DNA from: Galbibacter sp038433465
GTDB taxonomy: Bacteria; Bacteroidota; Bacteroidia; Flavobacteriales; Flavobacteriaceae
Reading direction: 5' to 3'
DNA: 64,000 bases
Assembly: GCF_038433465.1 (NCBI RefSeq)
Contig: NZ_JAESVF010000008.1
Coordinates: forward strand, 1-64,000
This document shows positions 1 to 7,642 of this stretch, one piece after another. Under the pieces are notes generated by a model. That model saw only the letters and a list, made by a program, of their open reading frames with translations, was not told the DNA's origin and did no database searches. Position numbers and translations under genes: made by a program. Numbering within the stretch: position 1 is the stretch's first letter; every line of letters starts with the position of its first letter.

Positions 1-14
1 GAGATTAAACAAAA

Positions 15-41
15 AAAACCACGCCTTTTGAGCATGGTTTT
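15..41 (-). terminator. Intrinsic terminator of rng
   Basis: Read on the minus strand, a 10-bp stem (AAAACCATGC with GCGTGGTTTT, one G-U pair) with a 7-nt loop is followed by a run of T. It lies directly after the rng stop codon. Confidence 0.8.
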
Positions 42-44
42 CTT

Positions 45-1592
45 TTATTTTAAGACTTTTCCGTTTTTATCTTTAAAACGGTATTCTAAGTATGTGTAAG
101 CATCTCTTGGTAAAATCTTGACCCATTTTTTATATTCTAAAAACCATTTAGAACGTACGGATGGAAATCCTTTTGTTAAATATGCAGCAATAAACGGGTG
201 TGTGTTTAAAACAATACCGTTGTTGCTATTTTTACTTTTAATGATGCGTTCCAGATCGAAACTTATTTTATTTATTAAAACTATTGGGGCTTCAACTTCG
301 CCTCCGTTTCCGTTCGGGTTTTCCTCACGAGTTTTAATATTCATTTCTGGTCTTACGCGTTGCCTTGTAATTTGTATGAGGCCAAACTTGCTTGGAGGTA
401 GGATTTTGTGTTTGGCTCTATCGTCTCGCATTTCTTCTCTTAAATGGTCGTATAGTTTTCTACGGTTGTCTGCATTAGACATATCGATAAAATCTACAAC
501 AATAATACCTCCCATATCTCGTAAGCGTAACTGCCTTGCAACTTCCGATGCAGCAATTAGGTTTACTTCTAGAGCGGTGTCTTCTTGAGATTTGGCTTTG
601 TTCGAACGGTTTCCGCTGTTTACATCAATTACGTGTAAAGCTTCGGTATGTTCGATAACCAAATAGGCACCTTTACTGGAAGATACGGTTCGTCCAAAAG
701 AAGTTTTTATTTGTCGTTCTATTCCGTATTTTTCAAAAATTGGAACATTCGACTCATACAATTTTACAATCGATTCTTTCTGTGGCGCAATCTCATGTAA
801 GTAATCTTTAATTTGATAATAAAGCGTCTCGTCGTCTACGTAAATTCCTGTAAAATCGTCGTTAAATACGTCTCTTAAAATAGAGGCGGCACGATTCATT
901 TCACTTAAAACTTTAGACGGATAGTTTGCCTTATAAATTTTTTTACACAACGCTGTCCATTTGGCTAACAGGTTGTTTAAATCTTTGTCTAGTTCGGCGA
1001 CTTTTTTGCCTTCTGCCACTGTTCGTACAATTACTCCAAACCCTTTTGGGCGGATACTTTGAACGAGCCTTTTAAGTCGGTCTTTTTCTTCCTTGCTTTC
1101 TATTTTTTGAGAAACAGAAACCCTGTCGGAAAAAGGAACCAATACCAAATACCTTCCGGCTATCGAAAGCTCAGAACTTATTCGTGGTCCTTTGGTGGAA
1201 ATAGGCTCTTTTACAATTTGTACTAATATAGATTGATTGGCTTTTAACACGTTGTTAATCGTGCCATCTTTATCTATATCTTTTTCAAATGGGAAGTCTT
1301 TTAAAGAGAAATCTTTTAATTTACCTGTGCTTACACGTTTGATGAATTTCAGCAAGGAACTCAGTTGCGGACCTAAATCGTGGTAATGCAAAAACGCATC
1401 TTTTTCGTATCCTACGTTTACAAAAGCAGCGTTTAAACCCGTTACAGGTTTGCGCACTTTTGCCAGCATGATATCACCCACAGAAAAATCGCTACTTTCT
1501 TCTTCCTTGTGTAATTCAACAAGTTTTCCATCCTTTAATATGGCAAAATCAACGTCAGAGGAACTAGATCTTACAATTAATTCTTTATTCAC
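45..1592 (-). CDS. rng: Ribonuclease G (RNase E/G family endoribonuclease)
   Basis: Cytoplasmic single-strand endoribonuclease for rRNA maturation and mRNA decay. The 515-residue protein starts with a split S1 domain (about residues 38-135, containing GLNAAFVNVG and DAFLHY) and continues into the RNase H-like catalytic core. The two metal-binding aspartates are visible in HVIDVNSG (D323) and VVDFIDM (D367), followed by the ITRQRVRPEM segment. Where the Escherichia coli enzymes carry the CPxC zinc-link, this protein has TREENPNGNGGEVEAP with no cysteine, so zinc-linked dimer formation should differ. It lies downstream of the small basic protein and HU on the same strand, but a strong terminator separates them, so it should have its own promoter in 1593-1830; I could not identify one there. 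Confidence 0.95.
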   Translation of the reverse strand: MNKELIVRSSSSDVDFAILKDGKLVELHKEEESSDFSVGDIMLAKVRKPVTGLNAAFVNVGYEKDAFLHYHDLGPQLSSLLKFIKRVSTGKLKDFSLKDFPFEKDIDKDGTINNVLKANQSILVQIVKEPISTKGPRISSELSIAGRYLVLVPFSDRVSVSQKIESKEEKDRLKRLVQSIRPKGFGVIVRTVAEGKKVAELDKDLNNLLAKWTALCKKIYKANYPSKVLSEMNRAASILRDVFNDDFTGIYVDDETLYYQIKDYLHEIAPQKESIVKLYESNVPIFEKYGIERQIKTSFGRTVSSSKGAYLVIEHTEALHVIDVNSGNRSNKAKSQEDTALEVNLIAASEVARQLRLRDMGGIIVVDFIDMSNADNRRKLYDHLREEMRDDRAKHKILPPSKFGLIQITRQRVRPEMNIKTREENPNGNGGEVEAPIVLINKISFDLERIIKSKNSNNGIVLNTHPFIAAYLTKGFPSVRSKWFLEYKKWVKILPRDAYTYLEYRFKDKNGKVLK

Positions 1593-1834
1593 TCTGAATG
1601 AATTTTTATCTGCCTTGAAATTATACCTCTTTACTTTCTTTTTCTGCTGAAGGTAATCGGGTAAAACATCAAAACCGATGGATTAAACAATAAATTTGTT
1701 CCGCCATGAGGCGAAATAAATTTTTACTACAGGTTTTTTTGAATAAACCCAGCGAAATAACCTTAACTCTCTGGAGCTAAGATGATTTCTTTTTCAATGA
1801 ACGTTTTGTACGTTAAGTGTACAATCACTTAAAA

Positions 1835-1866
1835 AAGAAAAAGTAGTTATCTAACTACTTTTTCTT
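1835..1866 (-). terminator. Perfect-stem terminator overlapping a stop codon
   Basis: A perfect inverted repeat with 15-nt arms (1835-1849 and 1852-1866) is followed, on the minus strand, by T residues (A run at 1831-1836 on plus). It overlaps the last codons and stop of the 29-residue basic protein and should end the HU-side transcript before rng. Confidence 0.85.
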
Positions 1867-1944
1867 GTGACGGTTAGCTCTTCTTCTTTTCTTACGCTTG
1901 TGCGTAGCTACCTTATGTCTTTTTCTTTTTTTACCGCTTGGCAT
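1855..1944 (-). CDS. 29-residue, extremely basic conserved small protein
   Basis: The ATG at 1942-1944 opens a 29-codon frame ending in TAG at 1855. It begins MPSGKKRKRHKVATHKRKK, and 19 of its 29 residues are Lys, Arg or His, with no acidic residue. Composition and size resemble tiny ribosomal proteins such as bTHX or L36-like peptides. I believe near-identical peptides occur across Bacteroidota between HU and rng genes, which argues for a real gene. The frame ends exactly inside a strong terminator, 25 bp downstream of the HU stop codon, so it is probably co-transcribed with HU. A ribosome- or RNA-binding role is inferred from composition only. Confidence 0.75.
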   Translation of the reverse strand: MPSGKKRKRHKVATHKRKKRRRANRHKKK

Positions 1945-1969
1945 CGACTTTAATTTTTTATATTAATAC

Positions 1970-2260
1970 TTATTTTACTTCTACACTTGTCTTAACACCC
2001 TCTACAAATACTTTTGCGGGCTTGAAAGCTGGAATGTTGTGAGCAGGAATCTTAATAGTTGTGTTTTTAGAAATGTTTCTACCTGTTTTTTCTGCTCTTG
2101 TTTTGATAATAAAACTACCAAAACCTCTTAGATACACATTATCACCGCTTTCTAATGAGTTTTTCACCTCTTCCATAAAGGACTCTACAGTTGCCTGTAC
2201 ATCTCCCTTTTCCATGCCAAGTTTCTCTGAAATCTTAGCTACAATGTCTGCTTTAGTCAT
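1970..2260 (-). CDS. HU/IHF-family DNA-binding protein
   Basis: A 96-residue histone-like nucleoid protein. The N-terminal helical dimerisation part (MTKADIVAKISEKLG to EEVKNSLESGDNVYLRGFGSF) and the beta-arm (TRAEKTGRNISKN to IPAFKPAKVF) are complete. At the tip of the arm the usual RNPxTG, whose proline intercalates into DNA, is replaced by RNISKN; this looks like the Bacteroidota version. A -7 element TATATTTG lies at 2308-2301 on the minus strand. It heads a short unit with the 29-residue basic protein. The choice between HU and an IHF-beta-like name cannot be made from sequence alone. Confidence 0.95.
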   Translation of the reverse strand: MTKADIVAKISEKLGMEKGDVQATVESFMEEVKNSLESGDNVYLRGFGSFIIKTRAEKTGRNISKNTTIKIPAHNIPAFKPAKVFVEGVKTSVEVK

Positions 2261-2393
2261 TTTTTTATATTTGTTTACAGTGTTATAAATTTAGGGGATG
2301 CAAATATATAAATTAATTACCCAATAAATAAAGTGTAAATAATTAAAATTTAACTAAATAAAGCTATTATTTTTGAAACCGATAAAGAAACAT

Positions 2394-3431
2394 ATGGATT
2401 TTAAAGGCGTTATCATGCTTTGGTATGATGAAAATAAACGGATTTTACCCTGGCGAACAACCAAAAATCCATACAAAATTTGGCTTTCTGAAATAATGCT
2501 TCAGCAAACAAGAGTCGAACAAGGACTCCCATATTACCTCAAATTTACTGAAAAATATCCAACCGTTTTTGAGCTTGCAAACGCATCCGAAGAAGAAGTT
2601 TTGAAACTTTGGCAAGGTTTAGGCTATTATTCGCGTGCTAGAAATTTGCATGCAACTGCCAAGAAAGTAGCTTTTGAATTAGACGGGAAGTTTCCAAACA
2701 CCTATAAAGAATTAAAAAAACTTAAAGGAATTGGCGATTATACAGCAAGTGCAATTGCTTCTATTTGCTTTAACGAAGTTGCTCCCGTGGTCGACGGGAA
2801 TGTGTATAGAGTGTTGGCGCGCTTCTTTGGGATTGCTACGCCTATTAATAGTACAGAAGGAATAAAACAATTTAAACAATTGGCTACCGAGCTTATTGAT
2901 GCAAACGACCCTGGCACCTACAACCAAGCAATTATGGAGTATGGAGCCAAGCAATGTAAGCCACAATCGCCCAATTGCGAGGTGTGCAATTTGCAAACAA
3001 AGTGTGTGGCTTTTGCTGAAAATCGGGTAAATGAGCTTCCTGTAAAATTGAAGAAAACGAAAATTAAAAATAGATACTTTAATTATATCGTCTTTAATGA
3101 TGCGCATAAAACCATACTTCAACAACGAACAAAAAAGGATATTTGGCTTAATTTATATGAATTTCCTCTGGTAGAAACTTCCGAAGAAATAACGATGGAG
3201 GCTTTAAAGAAGAATGAAAGTTTTATCGACTTAACTAAAAATCACAATTTCGAGATACATCTTTATAATCAAGTAGCAAAAGTTCATAAATTATCACATC
3301 AACATATATATACTCGTTTTTGGATTGTAACTTTGCAAGATGAATTAAAAGAAGGCATTGCTGTAAATACAGTTGCAGATTACCCTGTACCTGTATTGAT
3401 TGCCAATTTTGTAGAAGATTTTGGTTTTTAA
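2394..3431 (+). CDS. mutY: A/G-specific adenine DNA glycosylase
   Basis: Removes adenine mispaired with 8-oxoguanine. From the ATG at 2394 (345 residues) the catalytic Glu is E33 in SEIMLQQT. The helix-hairpin-helix is LKGIGDYTASAIAS (about 110-123), followed by the catalytic Asp in VVDGN (D134). The [4Fe-4S] ligands are C188-x6-C195-x2-C198-x5-C204, and a C-terminal NUDIX-like domain follows. An upstream TTG at 2373 would add seven residues, but it sits inside a TATTTTTG promoter element (2368-2375), so I prefer 2394. It precedes ssb-gldE-gldD, a gene order I recall from other Flavobacteriaceae. Confidence 0.95.
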   Translation: MDFKGVIMLWYDENKRILPWRTTKNPYKIWLSEIMLQQTRVEQGLPYYLKFTEKYPTVFELANASEEEVLKLWQGLGYYSRARNLHATAKKVAFELDGKFPNTYKELKKLKGIGDYTASAIASICFNEVAPVVDGNVYRVLARFFGIATPINSTEGIKQFKQLATELIDANDPGTYNQAIMEYGAKQCKPQSPNCEVCNLQTKCVAFAENRVNELPVKLKKTKIKNRYFNYIVFNDAHKTILQQRTKKDIWLNLYEFPLVETSEEITMEALKKNESFIDLTKNHNFEIHLYNQVAKVHKLSHQHIYTRFWIVTLQDELKEGIAVNTVADYPVPVLIANFVEDFGF

Positions 3432-3521
3432 GGAGTAGTGTATTCCTATTTAATAACCCGAATTGTGTATTTTACAGTAAATTTTAATACATTTATAAAT
3501 TAACGAATAAGAAATAAAAAC

Positions 3522-3998
3522 ATGAGTGGAACGTTAAACAAAGTAATGCTAATTGGACATTTAGGAGACGATGTAAAAGTAACCTATTTTGAAGGAGGAG
3601 GAAGTATTGGGCGTTTTCCGCTAGCAACCAACGAAACCTATACAAATAGACAAAGTGGTGAGCGTGTTACCAATACCGAATGGCATAACATTGTGGTTCG
3701 AAATAAAGCTGCCGAAATTTGCGAAAAATATTTAAGCAAAGGTGATAAACTATATGTGGAAGGACGCTTAAAAACTAGACAATGGCAAGGCGAAGACGGA
3801 AATACACGATATACAACCGAAATTCAGGTTACCGATTTTACGTTTCTAACCAATAAAGCAGATAGTGCGGGTGCTTCAATACCAATGCAAAACCAAAATA
3901 GCGGAAGCCAACAACCAACATCAGCACCGCAAACGTATAATAAACCAACTGAGCAATCGCCGTTGTCGCAAGATGCAGACGACGATTTGCCATTTTAA
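3522..3998 (+). CDS. ssb: Single-stranded DNA-binding protein
   Basis: A 158-residue SSB. The OB fold covers about residues 1-112 (MSGTLNKVMLIGHLGDDVKV, then WHNIVVRNKAAEICEKYLSKGDKLYVEG as the typical core). A Gln/Asn/Ser/Pro-rich linker follows, ending in the acidic tip DADDDLPF that recruits repair and replication partners. It lies between mutY and gldE; the gldE start is only 25 bp downstream, so the two may be co-transcribed. Confidence 0.97.
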   Translation: MSGTLNKVMLIGHLGDDVKVTYFEGGGSIGRFPLATNETYTNRQSGERVTNTEWHNIVVRNKAAEICEKYLSKGDKLYVEGRLKTRQWQGEDGNTRYTTEIQVTDFTFLTNKADSAGASIPMQNQNSGSQQPTSAPQTYNKPTEQSPLSQDADDDLPF

Positions 3999-4023
3999 TT
4001 AAGTTTAATCAAAACAAAAAACT

Positions 4024-5328
4024 TTGGACCCAGAGCCCTCGAGTTTATTTTCAATAGCACTTTTTATCGATTCAGCTTCAATTATTAAATTGATAGTTTT
4101 AGTTGTATTACTTATCTGTTCTGCTTTAATTTCTGGAGCAGAAGTAGCATTTTTCTCTTTATCGCAAACCGATTTAAATGAGGTGGAAGATTCTAAAACT
4201 TCCGCAGGAGCAATTATTGTAAAACTCCTTAACAAACCAAAAAAACTATTGGCTACAATTTTGGTGGCCAACAATTTTATAAACATCGCCATTGTACTTT
4301 TGTTTAGTTCGCTTGGCGAATTTTTGTTTGGTGCTTTAGAAACTGGAATTGTTCGTTTTATTATAGAAGTTGGTGTCGTTACATTTTTGATTTTACTTTT
4401 CGGAGAGATTCTTCCGAAAGTTTACGCCAGTCGAAACCGAATCAAATTCGCCTATTTTATGGCGTATCCGCTGAATGTGTTGGACACGCTTTTCTATCCG
4501 TTAAGTATGCCAATGCGTTCTATCACTTTATTTTTACAAGATAAATTGGGAAAGCAACGTACAAATATTTCGGTCGACCAACTTTCGCACGCACTCGAAC
4601 TTACTTCTGAAGAAGATACAACAGTAGAAGAACAGAAAATTTTACAAGGAATTGTTTCTTTCGGAAACACCGATACTCGCCAAGTAATGCAACCGCGAAT
4701 TGATGTTTTTGCACTTAATGAAGAAATGAAGTTTCAAGAAATTGTCGATGAAATTATTAAAAACGGATATTCTCGAATTCCTGTTTTTAAAGACAATATG
4801 GACAATGTTACTGGAGTGTTGTATGTAAAAGATTTGTTGCCGTATTTAGATAAGAAAAACTTTGATTGGGCTTCTTTGAAACGCGACCCTTATTTTGTTC
4901 CTGAAAATAAAAAGTTAGACGATTTGCTAAAAGAATTTCAAGAGATGAAAAACCATTTAGCAATTGTGGTTGATGAATACGGAGGAACTTCTGGTTTGGT
5001 TACTTTAGAAGATATTATTGAAGAAATAGTTGGAGATATCAGTGACGAGTTTGATGATGAAGATTTGGTATTTTCAAAGCTCGATGAAAAAAATTATGTC
5101 TTCGAAGGAAAAACAGCCTTGAAAGATTTTTACAGAGTTATCGATATTGAAGATGAAAGTATTTTTGAAGATAACAAAGGCGAATCGGAAACCATTGCTG
5201 GTTTTGTGCTAGAAATTGCAGGAAGTTTCCCTACCAAAGGAGAAAAGATAACGTTTAACGATATTACTTTTGTGGTAGAAGCGTTAGATAAAAAACGAAT
5301 CAAACAAATAAAAGTAACCCTCAATTGA
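4024..5328 (+). CDS. gldE: Gliding motility membrane protein GldE (CNNM/CBS/CorC-like)
   Basis: A 434-residue inner-membrane protein. It has a CNNM/DUF21-type transmembrane domain (about 15-150), a CBS-domain pair (about 200-320, with RIPVFKDNMDNVTGVLYVKD and HLAIVVDEYGGTSGLVTLED), and a CorC/HlyC-type C-terminal domain. Related proteins are haemolysin C-like or metal-transport modulators. In Flavobacterium johnsoniae gldE sits beside gldD and supports gliding. The start is a TTG (LDPEPSS); no upstream ATG is available in frame without crossing the ssb end. Its stop overlaps the gldD start as TTGA, indicating translational coupling. The name rests on the gldE-gldD linkage. Confidence 0.9.
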   Translation: MDPEPSSLFSIALFIDSASIIKLIVLVVLLICSALISGAEVAFFSLSQTDLNEVEDSKTSAGAIIVKLLNKPKKLLATILVANNFINIAIVLLFSSLGEFLFGALETGIVRFIIEVGVVTFLILLFGEILPKVYASRNRIKFAYFMAYPLNVLDTLFYPLSMPMRSITLFLQDKLGKQRTNISVDQLSHALELTSEEDTTVEEQKILQGIVSFGNTDTRQVMQPRIDVFALNEEMKFQEIVDEIIKNGYSRIPVFKDNMDNVTGVLYVKDLLPYLDKKNFDWASLKRDPYFVPENKKLDDLLKEFQEMKNHLAIVVDEYGGTSGLVTLEDIIEEIVGDISDEFDDEDLVFSKLDEKNYVFEGKTALKDFYRVIDIEDESIFEDNKGESETIAGFVLEIAGSFPTKGEKITFNDITFVVEALDKKRIKQIKVTLN

Positions 5329-5882
5329 AAAGAATAATCCTCCAAAGCCTTATCCTTATTAGTTTCTTGATGTTTTCTTGCGGAGGCGACCCTTTGCCAA
5401 AACCAAAAGGAATGCTTCGTTTGGAATATCCGAAGGCAAGTTACTCGCAGTTAGATACAACTTGCGCATATGCTTTTGATATCAATAAAGAAACAGTAGT
5501 AACGTTAACCAATAATTGTGCGTTAACCTTGCAATATCCAAAAATGAATGCGAGTATCTTTATTACCTACAAACCTGTAGCCGATAATTTAGACAAACTA
5601 CTTCGTGATGCGCAGAAACTAACCTACGAGCATGTTGCCAAAGCCGATAATATACAGGAGCAACCTTTTGTAAACCCTACCAATAAAGTTTACGGAATGT
5701 TTTATGTAGTTTCTGGAAATGCAGCATCGGCATCGCAATTTTATGTAACGGATAGTACTTCGCATTTTTTAACAGGGTCGCTTTATTTCAATACAAAACC
5801 AAATTACGATTCGGTTTTACCTGCAGCTAAATATTTAGAAGAAGACATCCGAAAGATGATGGAGACTCTACATTGGAAGTAA
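5325..5882 (+). CDS. gldD: Gliding motility lipoprotein GldD
   Basis: A 185-residue lipoprotein. The signal peptide ends in the lipobox LMFSC followed by GGDPLPKPKG, predicting a membrane-anchored mature protein. GldD is required for gliding and T9SS function in Flavobacterium johnsoniae. The start is a TTG (5325-5327) sharing bases with the gldE TGA stop; no ATG lies between it and the signal sequence core, so the non-ATG start is well supported. A hairpin terminator follows 27 bp downstream. Confidence 0.92.
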   Translation: MKRIILQSLILISFLMFSCGGDPLPKPKGMLRLEYPKASYSQLDTTCAYAFDINKETVVTLTNNCALTLQYPKMNASIFITYKPVADNLDKLLRDAQKLTYEHVAKADNIQEQPFVNPTNKVYGMFYVVSGNAASASQFYVTDSTSHFLTGSLYFNTKPNYDSVLPAAKYLEEDIRKMMETLHWK

Positions 5883-5908
5883 AAAGAGGTAGTAGCTTCA
5901 GTATATAT

Positions 5909-5948
5909 AAAAAACGTCATTCTGATTAACTTGAGAATGACGTTTTTT
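5909..5948. terminator. Bidirectional terminator between gldD and a convergent lipoprotein gene
   Basis: Arms AAAAAACGTCATTCT (5909-5923) and AGAATGACGTTTTTT (5934-5948) are perfectly complementary and give T runs in both directions. The core CGTCATTCTGA also begins the much longer palindrome at 54133-54258. Confidence 0.85.
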
Positions 5949-5971
5949 TAATATGTTTCAGCTGTTTGAAT

Positions 5972-6388
5972 TTACTCAGCTAAAAGCTTTTCTGCATTTT
6001 CGATGCTTGTATTTATTTGTTCTTTAAGCGCTGTTACTTCTTTTTCTTCTTCATCTAGAAGCGCTTTTTTCTCTTCAGATAATTCCTTTCCTTTTAAAAT
6101 TTCCTCATGGTCAAATTTTGTTCCGAAATCTTGCATCCAATCCATCATACTTTTATGAGCAGCCTGTAAATCTTCTTTTGCGGCGTTATATTTTAAGCCT
6201 ACTTCGGTCGTGTCAGCTTTTGCATTTAACTCCCCAATTAATTTGTTTACGGTACTCATTTTTGGCATTAAGCTATCGTGCACAGCCATTACTGTTTCCA
6301 TTTGAGTAGGGCCAGCGTTTTTAGTTTCTGTTTTACAACTTATTGCTGAAAGTGAAACTGCTAAGGCGAGGACAAGTAATCTTTTCAT
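5972..6388 (-). CDS. Small predicted lipoprotein, helical, unknown function
   Basis: 138 residues. A signal peptide with lipobox (SLSAISC at about residues 12-18) is followed by charged, Lys/Glu-rich sequence predicted to be helical or coiled-coil (AAHKSMMDWMQDFGTKFDHE, then EEKKALLDEEEKEVTALKEQ). I recall similar Flavobacteriaceae proteins carrying a misleading viral A-type inclusion label. It follows the PepSY and TonB-receptor genes on the same strand with only 6 bp between, so it is probably the last gene of that operon. Role unknown. Confidence 0.85.
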   Translation of the reverse strand: MKRLLVLALAVSLSAISCKTETKNAGPTQMETVMAVHDSLMPKMSTVNKLIGELNAKADTTEVGLKYNAAKEDLQAAHKSMMDWMQDFGTKFDHEEILKGKELSEEKKALLDEEEKEVTALKEQINTSIENAEKLLAE

Positions 6389-6394
6389 GATTTA

Positions 6395-7639
6395 TTATTT
6401 TAAAAATGATAATTTTTTCAGTTTAAACAATTCAAAAATACATATTAAAAGCACACTAATTCCAAATAACGGAAGCAAGATGCATAGCAAACCAATAATA
6501 AAAACTATAAAATAGTTGAGTTTAAATGATGCAGGAACTTTAGGAACACCCCAATCTCCTTTTCGTTTGCGTAAAACATACGAGACTAAAGCCGACAAAC
6601 TCATTAGGAATAAAACAATGCCAGTAAAGAGCATTAATACCCAATTCCATTTTCCAAATTGCCCTTGATGAAATGCCATAACCCACATTCTCCCACGCAT
6701 TAAAATACCAACATCTTCCCAGTTGTGTTTTAAAACTTGAGAGCCAGTATAGGGGTTAAAATGAATCATTTTTTGCTGATTTAAATCTTCGTAGTACGTA
6801 TTTGAAACACTAAAAACACCATTATCACCTTTCGGAAAACCAATTTTTACGTCTCCAGAAAGCTGTAAAGCTTTTGCTTTTGCAACCATTTCGTCAAGAC
6901 TAATCATTTTAGTGTTTTCTTCAGTAACAGAAAATCTATTCCAGGTACTTGGATATCCAGTATTTGTTACATTTTGCACCCATTTAAATCCGGCTCCAAA
7001 AACATCTGTCCAAGGTAAGCCGCCTGCTAAAATCAGTAAAAATAAAATAGACATCCAAAACCCTGTAATAGCGTGCGTATCTCGAAAGAAAGTACGTTTC
7101 CCCAGATTGGTACGAGGGATAAAGTATCCTTTAATTTTCCATCCGCGTTCTGGCCACCATACATAAAGCCCGGTAATGATAAGTACTACCATCCAACAGG
7201 CAATGAGTTCTACAATTTTGGTTCCGTAACTTCCCATTAAGAGTTCGCCGTGCAGTTTTCTAACTTTGTACATAAACGATTCTTTTGGGATAATTTCTCC
7301 TGAAATGCTTCCTTGGTAGGGATTTACAAAAAGGCTTGTTGCTTCTCCAAACATTCCCGAAGTAAATTCGGTAGCCTGCGTAGTTTCCGAAGGAATAATC
7401 ATTCCGTTAGGTTTTTTAATTGCATTTGCATTCGCAATTTCCCATTGTTCTTGGTAGCTAATCGGAGTTCCTTCAGCAATAACCTCTTTAATTGGCTTGT
7501 AAATAGGAGCTTCGTATTGTGCTTTAAAGAGGTAAATAGTTCCTGTTACCGACAATAACAGTATAAAAGGCAAGGAGATGAGTCCGGCTATAAAGTGCCA
7601 TTTCCAAAGCCATTTGTTGAGTTTGTTGTTTTTTGCCAT
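6395..7639 (-). CDS. PepSY-associated transmembrane protein (iron-regulated membrane protein type)
   Basis: A 414-residue inner-membrane protein of the PepSY_TM/PiuB class. The N-terminal helix with KWHFIAGLISLPFILLLSVTG is typical; the periplasmic PepSY region contains GEIIPKES and HFNPYTGSQVL. Further helices lie at about 140-160, 185-210, 335-360 and 385-410. Conserved His residues in the helices (WHFIAG, LHGELL, DTHAITGFW, AFHQGQFG) suggest haem or metal coordination, as in ferrisiderophore reductase-like members. It starts 3 bp after the TonB-receptor stop, so the pair probably imports and releases an iron chelate. The substrate is not visible. Confidence 0.9.
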   Translation of the reverse strand: MAKNNKLNKWLWKWHFIAGLISLPFILLLSVTGTIYLFKAQYEAPIYKPIKEVIAEGTPISYQEQWEIANANAIKKPNGMIIPSETTQATEFTSGMFGEATSLFVNPYQGSISGEIIPKESFMYKVRKLHGELLMGSYGTKIVELIACWMVVLIITGLYVWWPERGWKIKGYFIPRTNLGKRTFFRDTHAITGFWMSILFLLILAGGLPWTDVFGAGFKWVQNVTNTGYPSTWNRFSVTEENTKMISLDEMVAKAKALQLSGDVKIGFPKGDNGVFSVSNTYYEDLNQQKMIHFNPYTGSQVLKHNWEDVGILMRGRMWVMAFHQGQFGKWNWVLMLFTGIVLFLMSLSALVSYVLRKRKGDWGVPKVPASFKLNYFIVFIIGLLCILLPLFGISVLLICIFELFKLKKLSFLK

Positions 7640-7642
7640 GTT

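Noticed and set aside
118..588. 156-codon plus-strand frame
   Set aside because: Antisense to the rng catalytic region, with no recognisable motif.
2373..2393. TTG start for mutY seven codons upstream
   Set aside because: These bases overlap the -7 promoter element TATTTTTG, so they should not be transcribed as a start.
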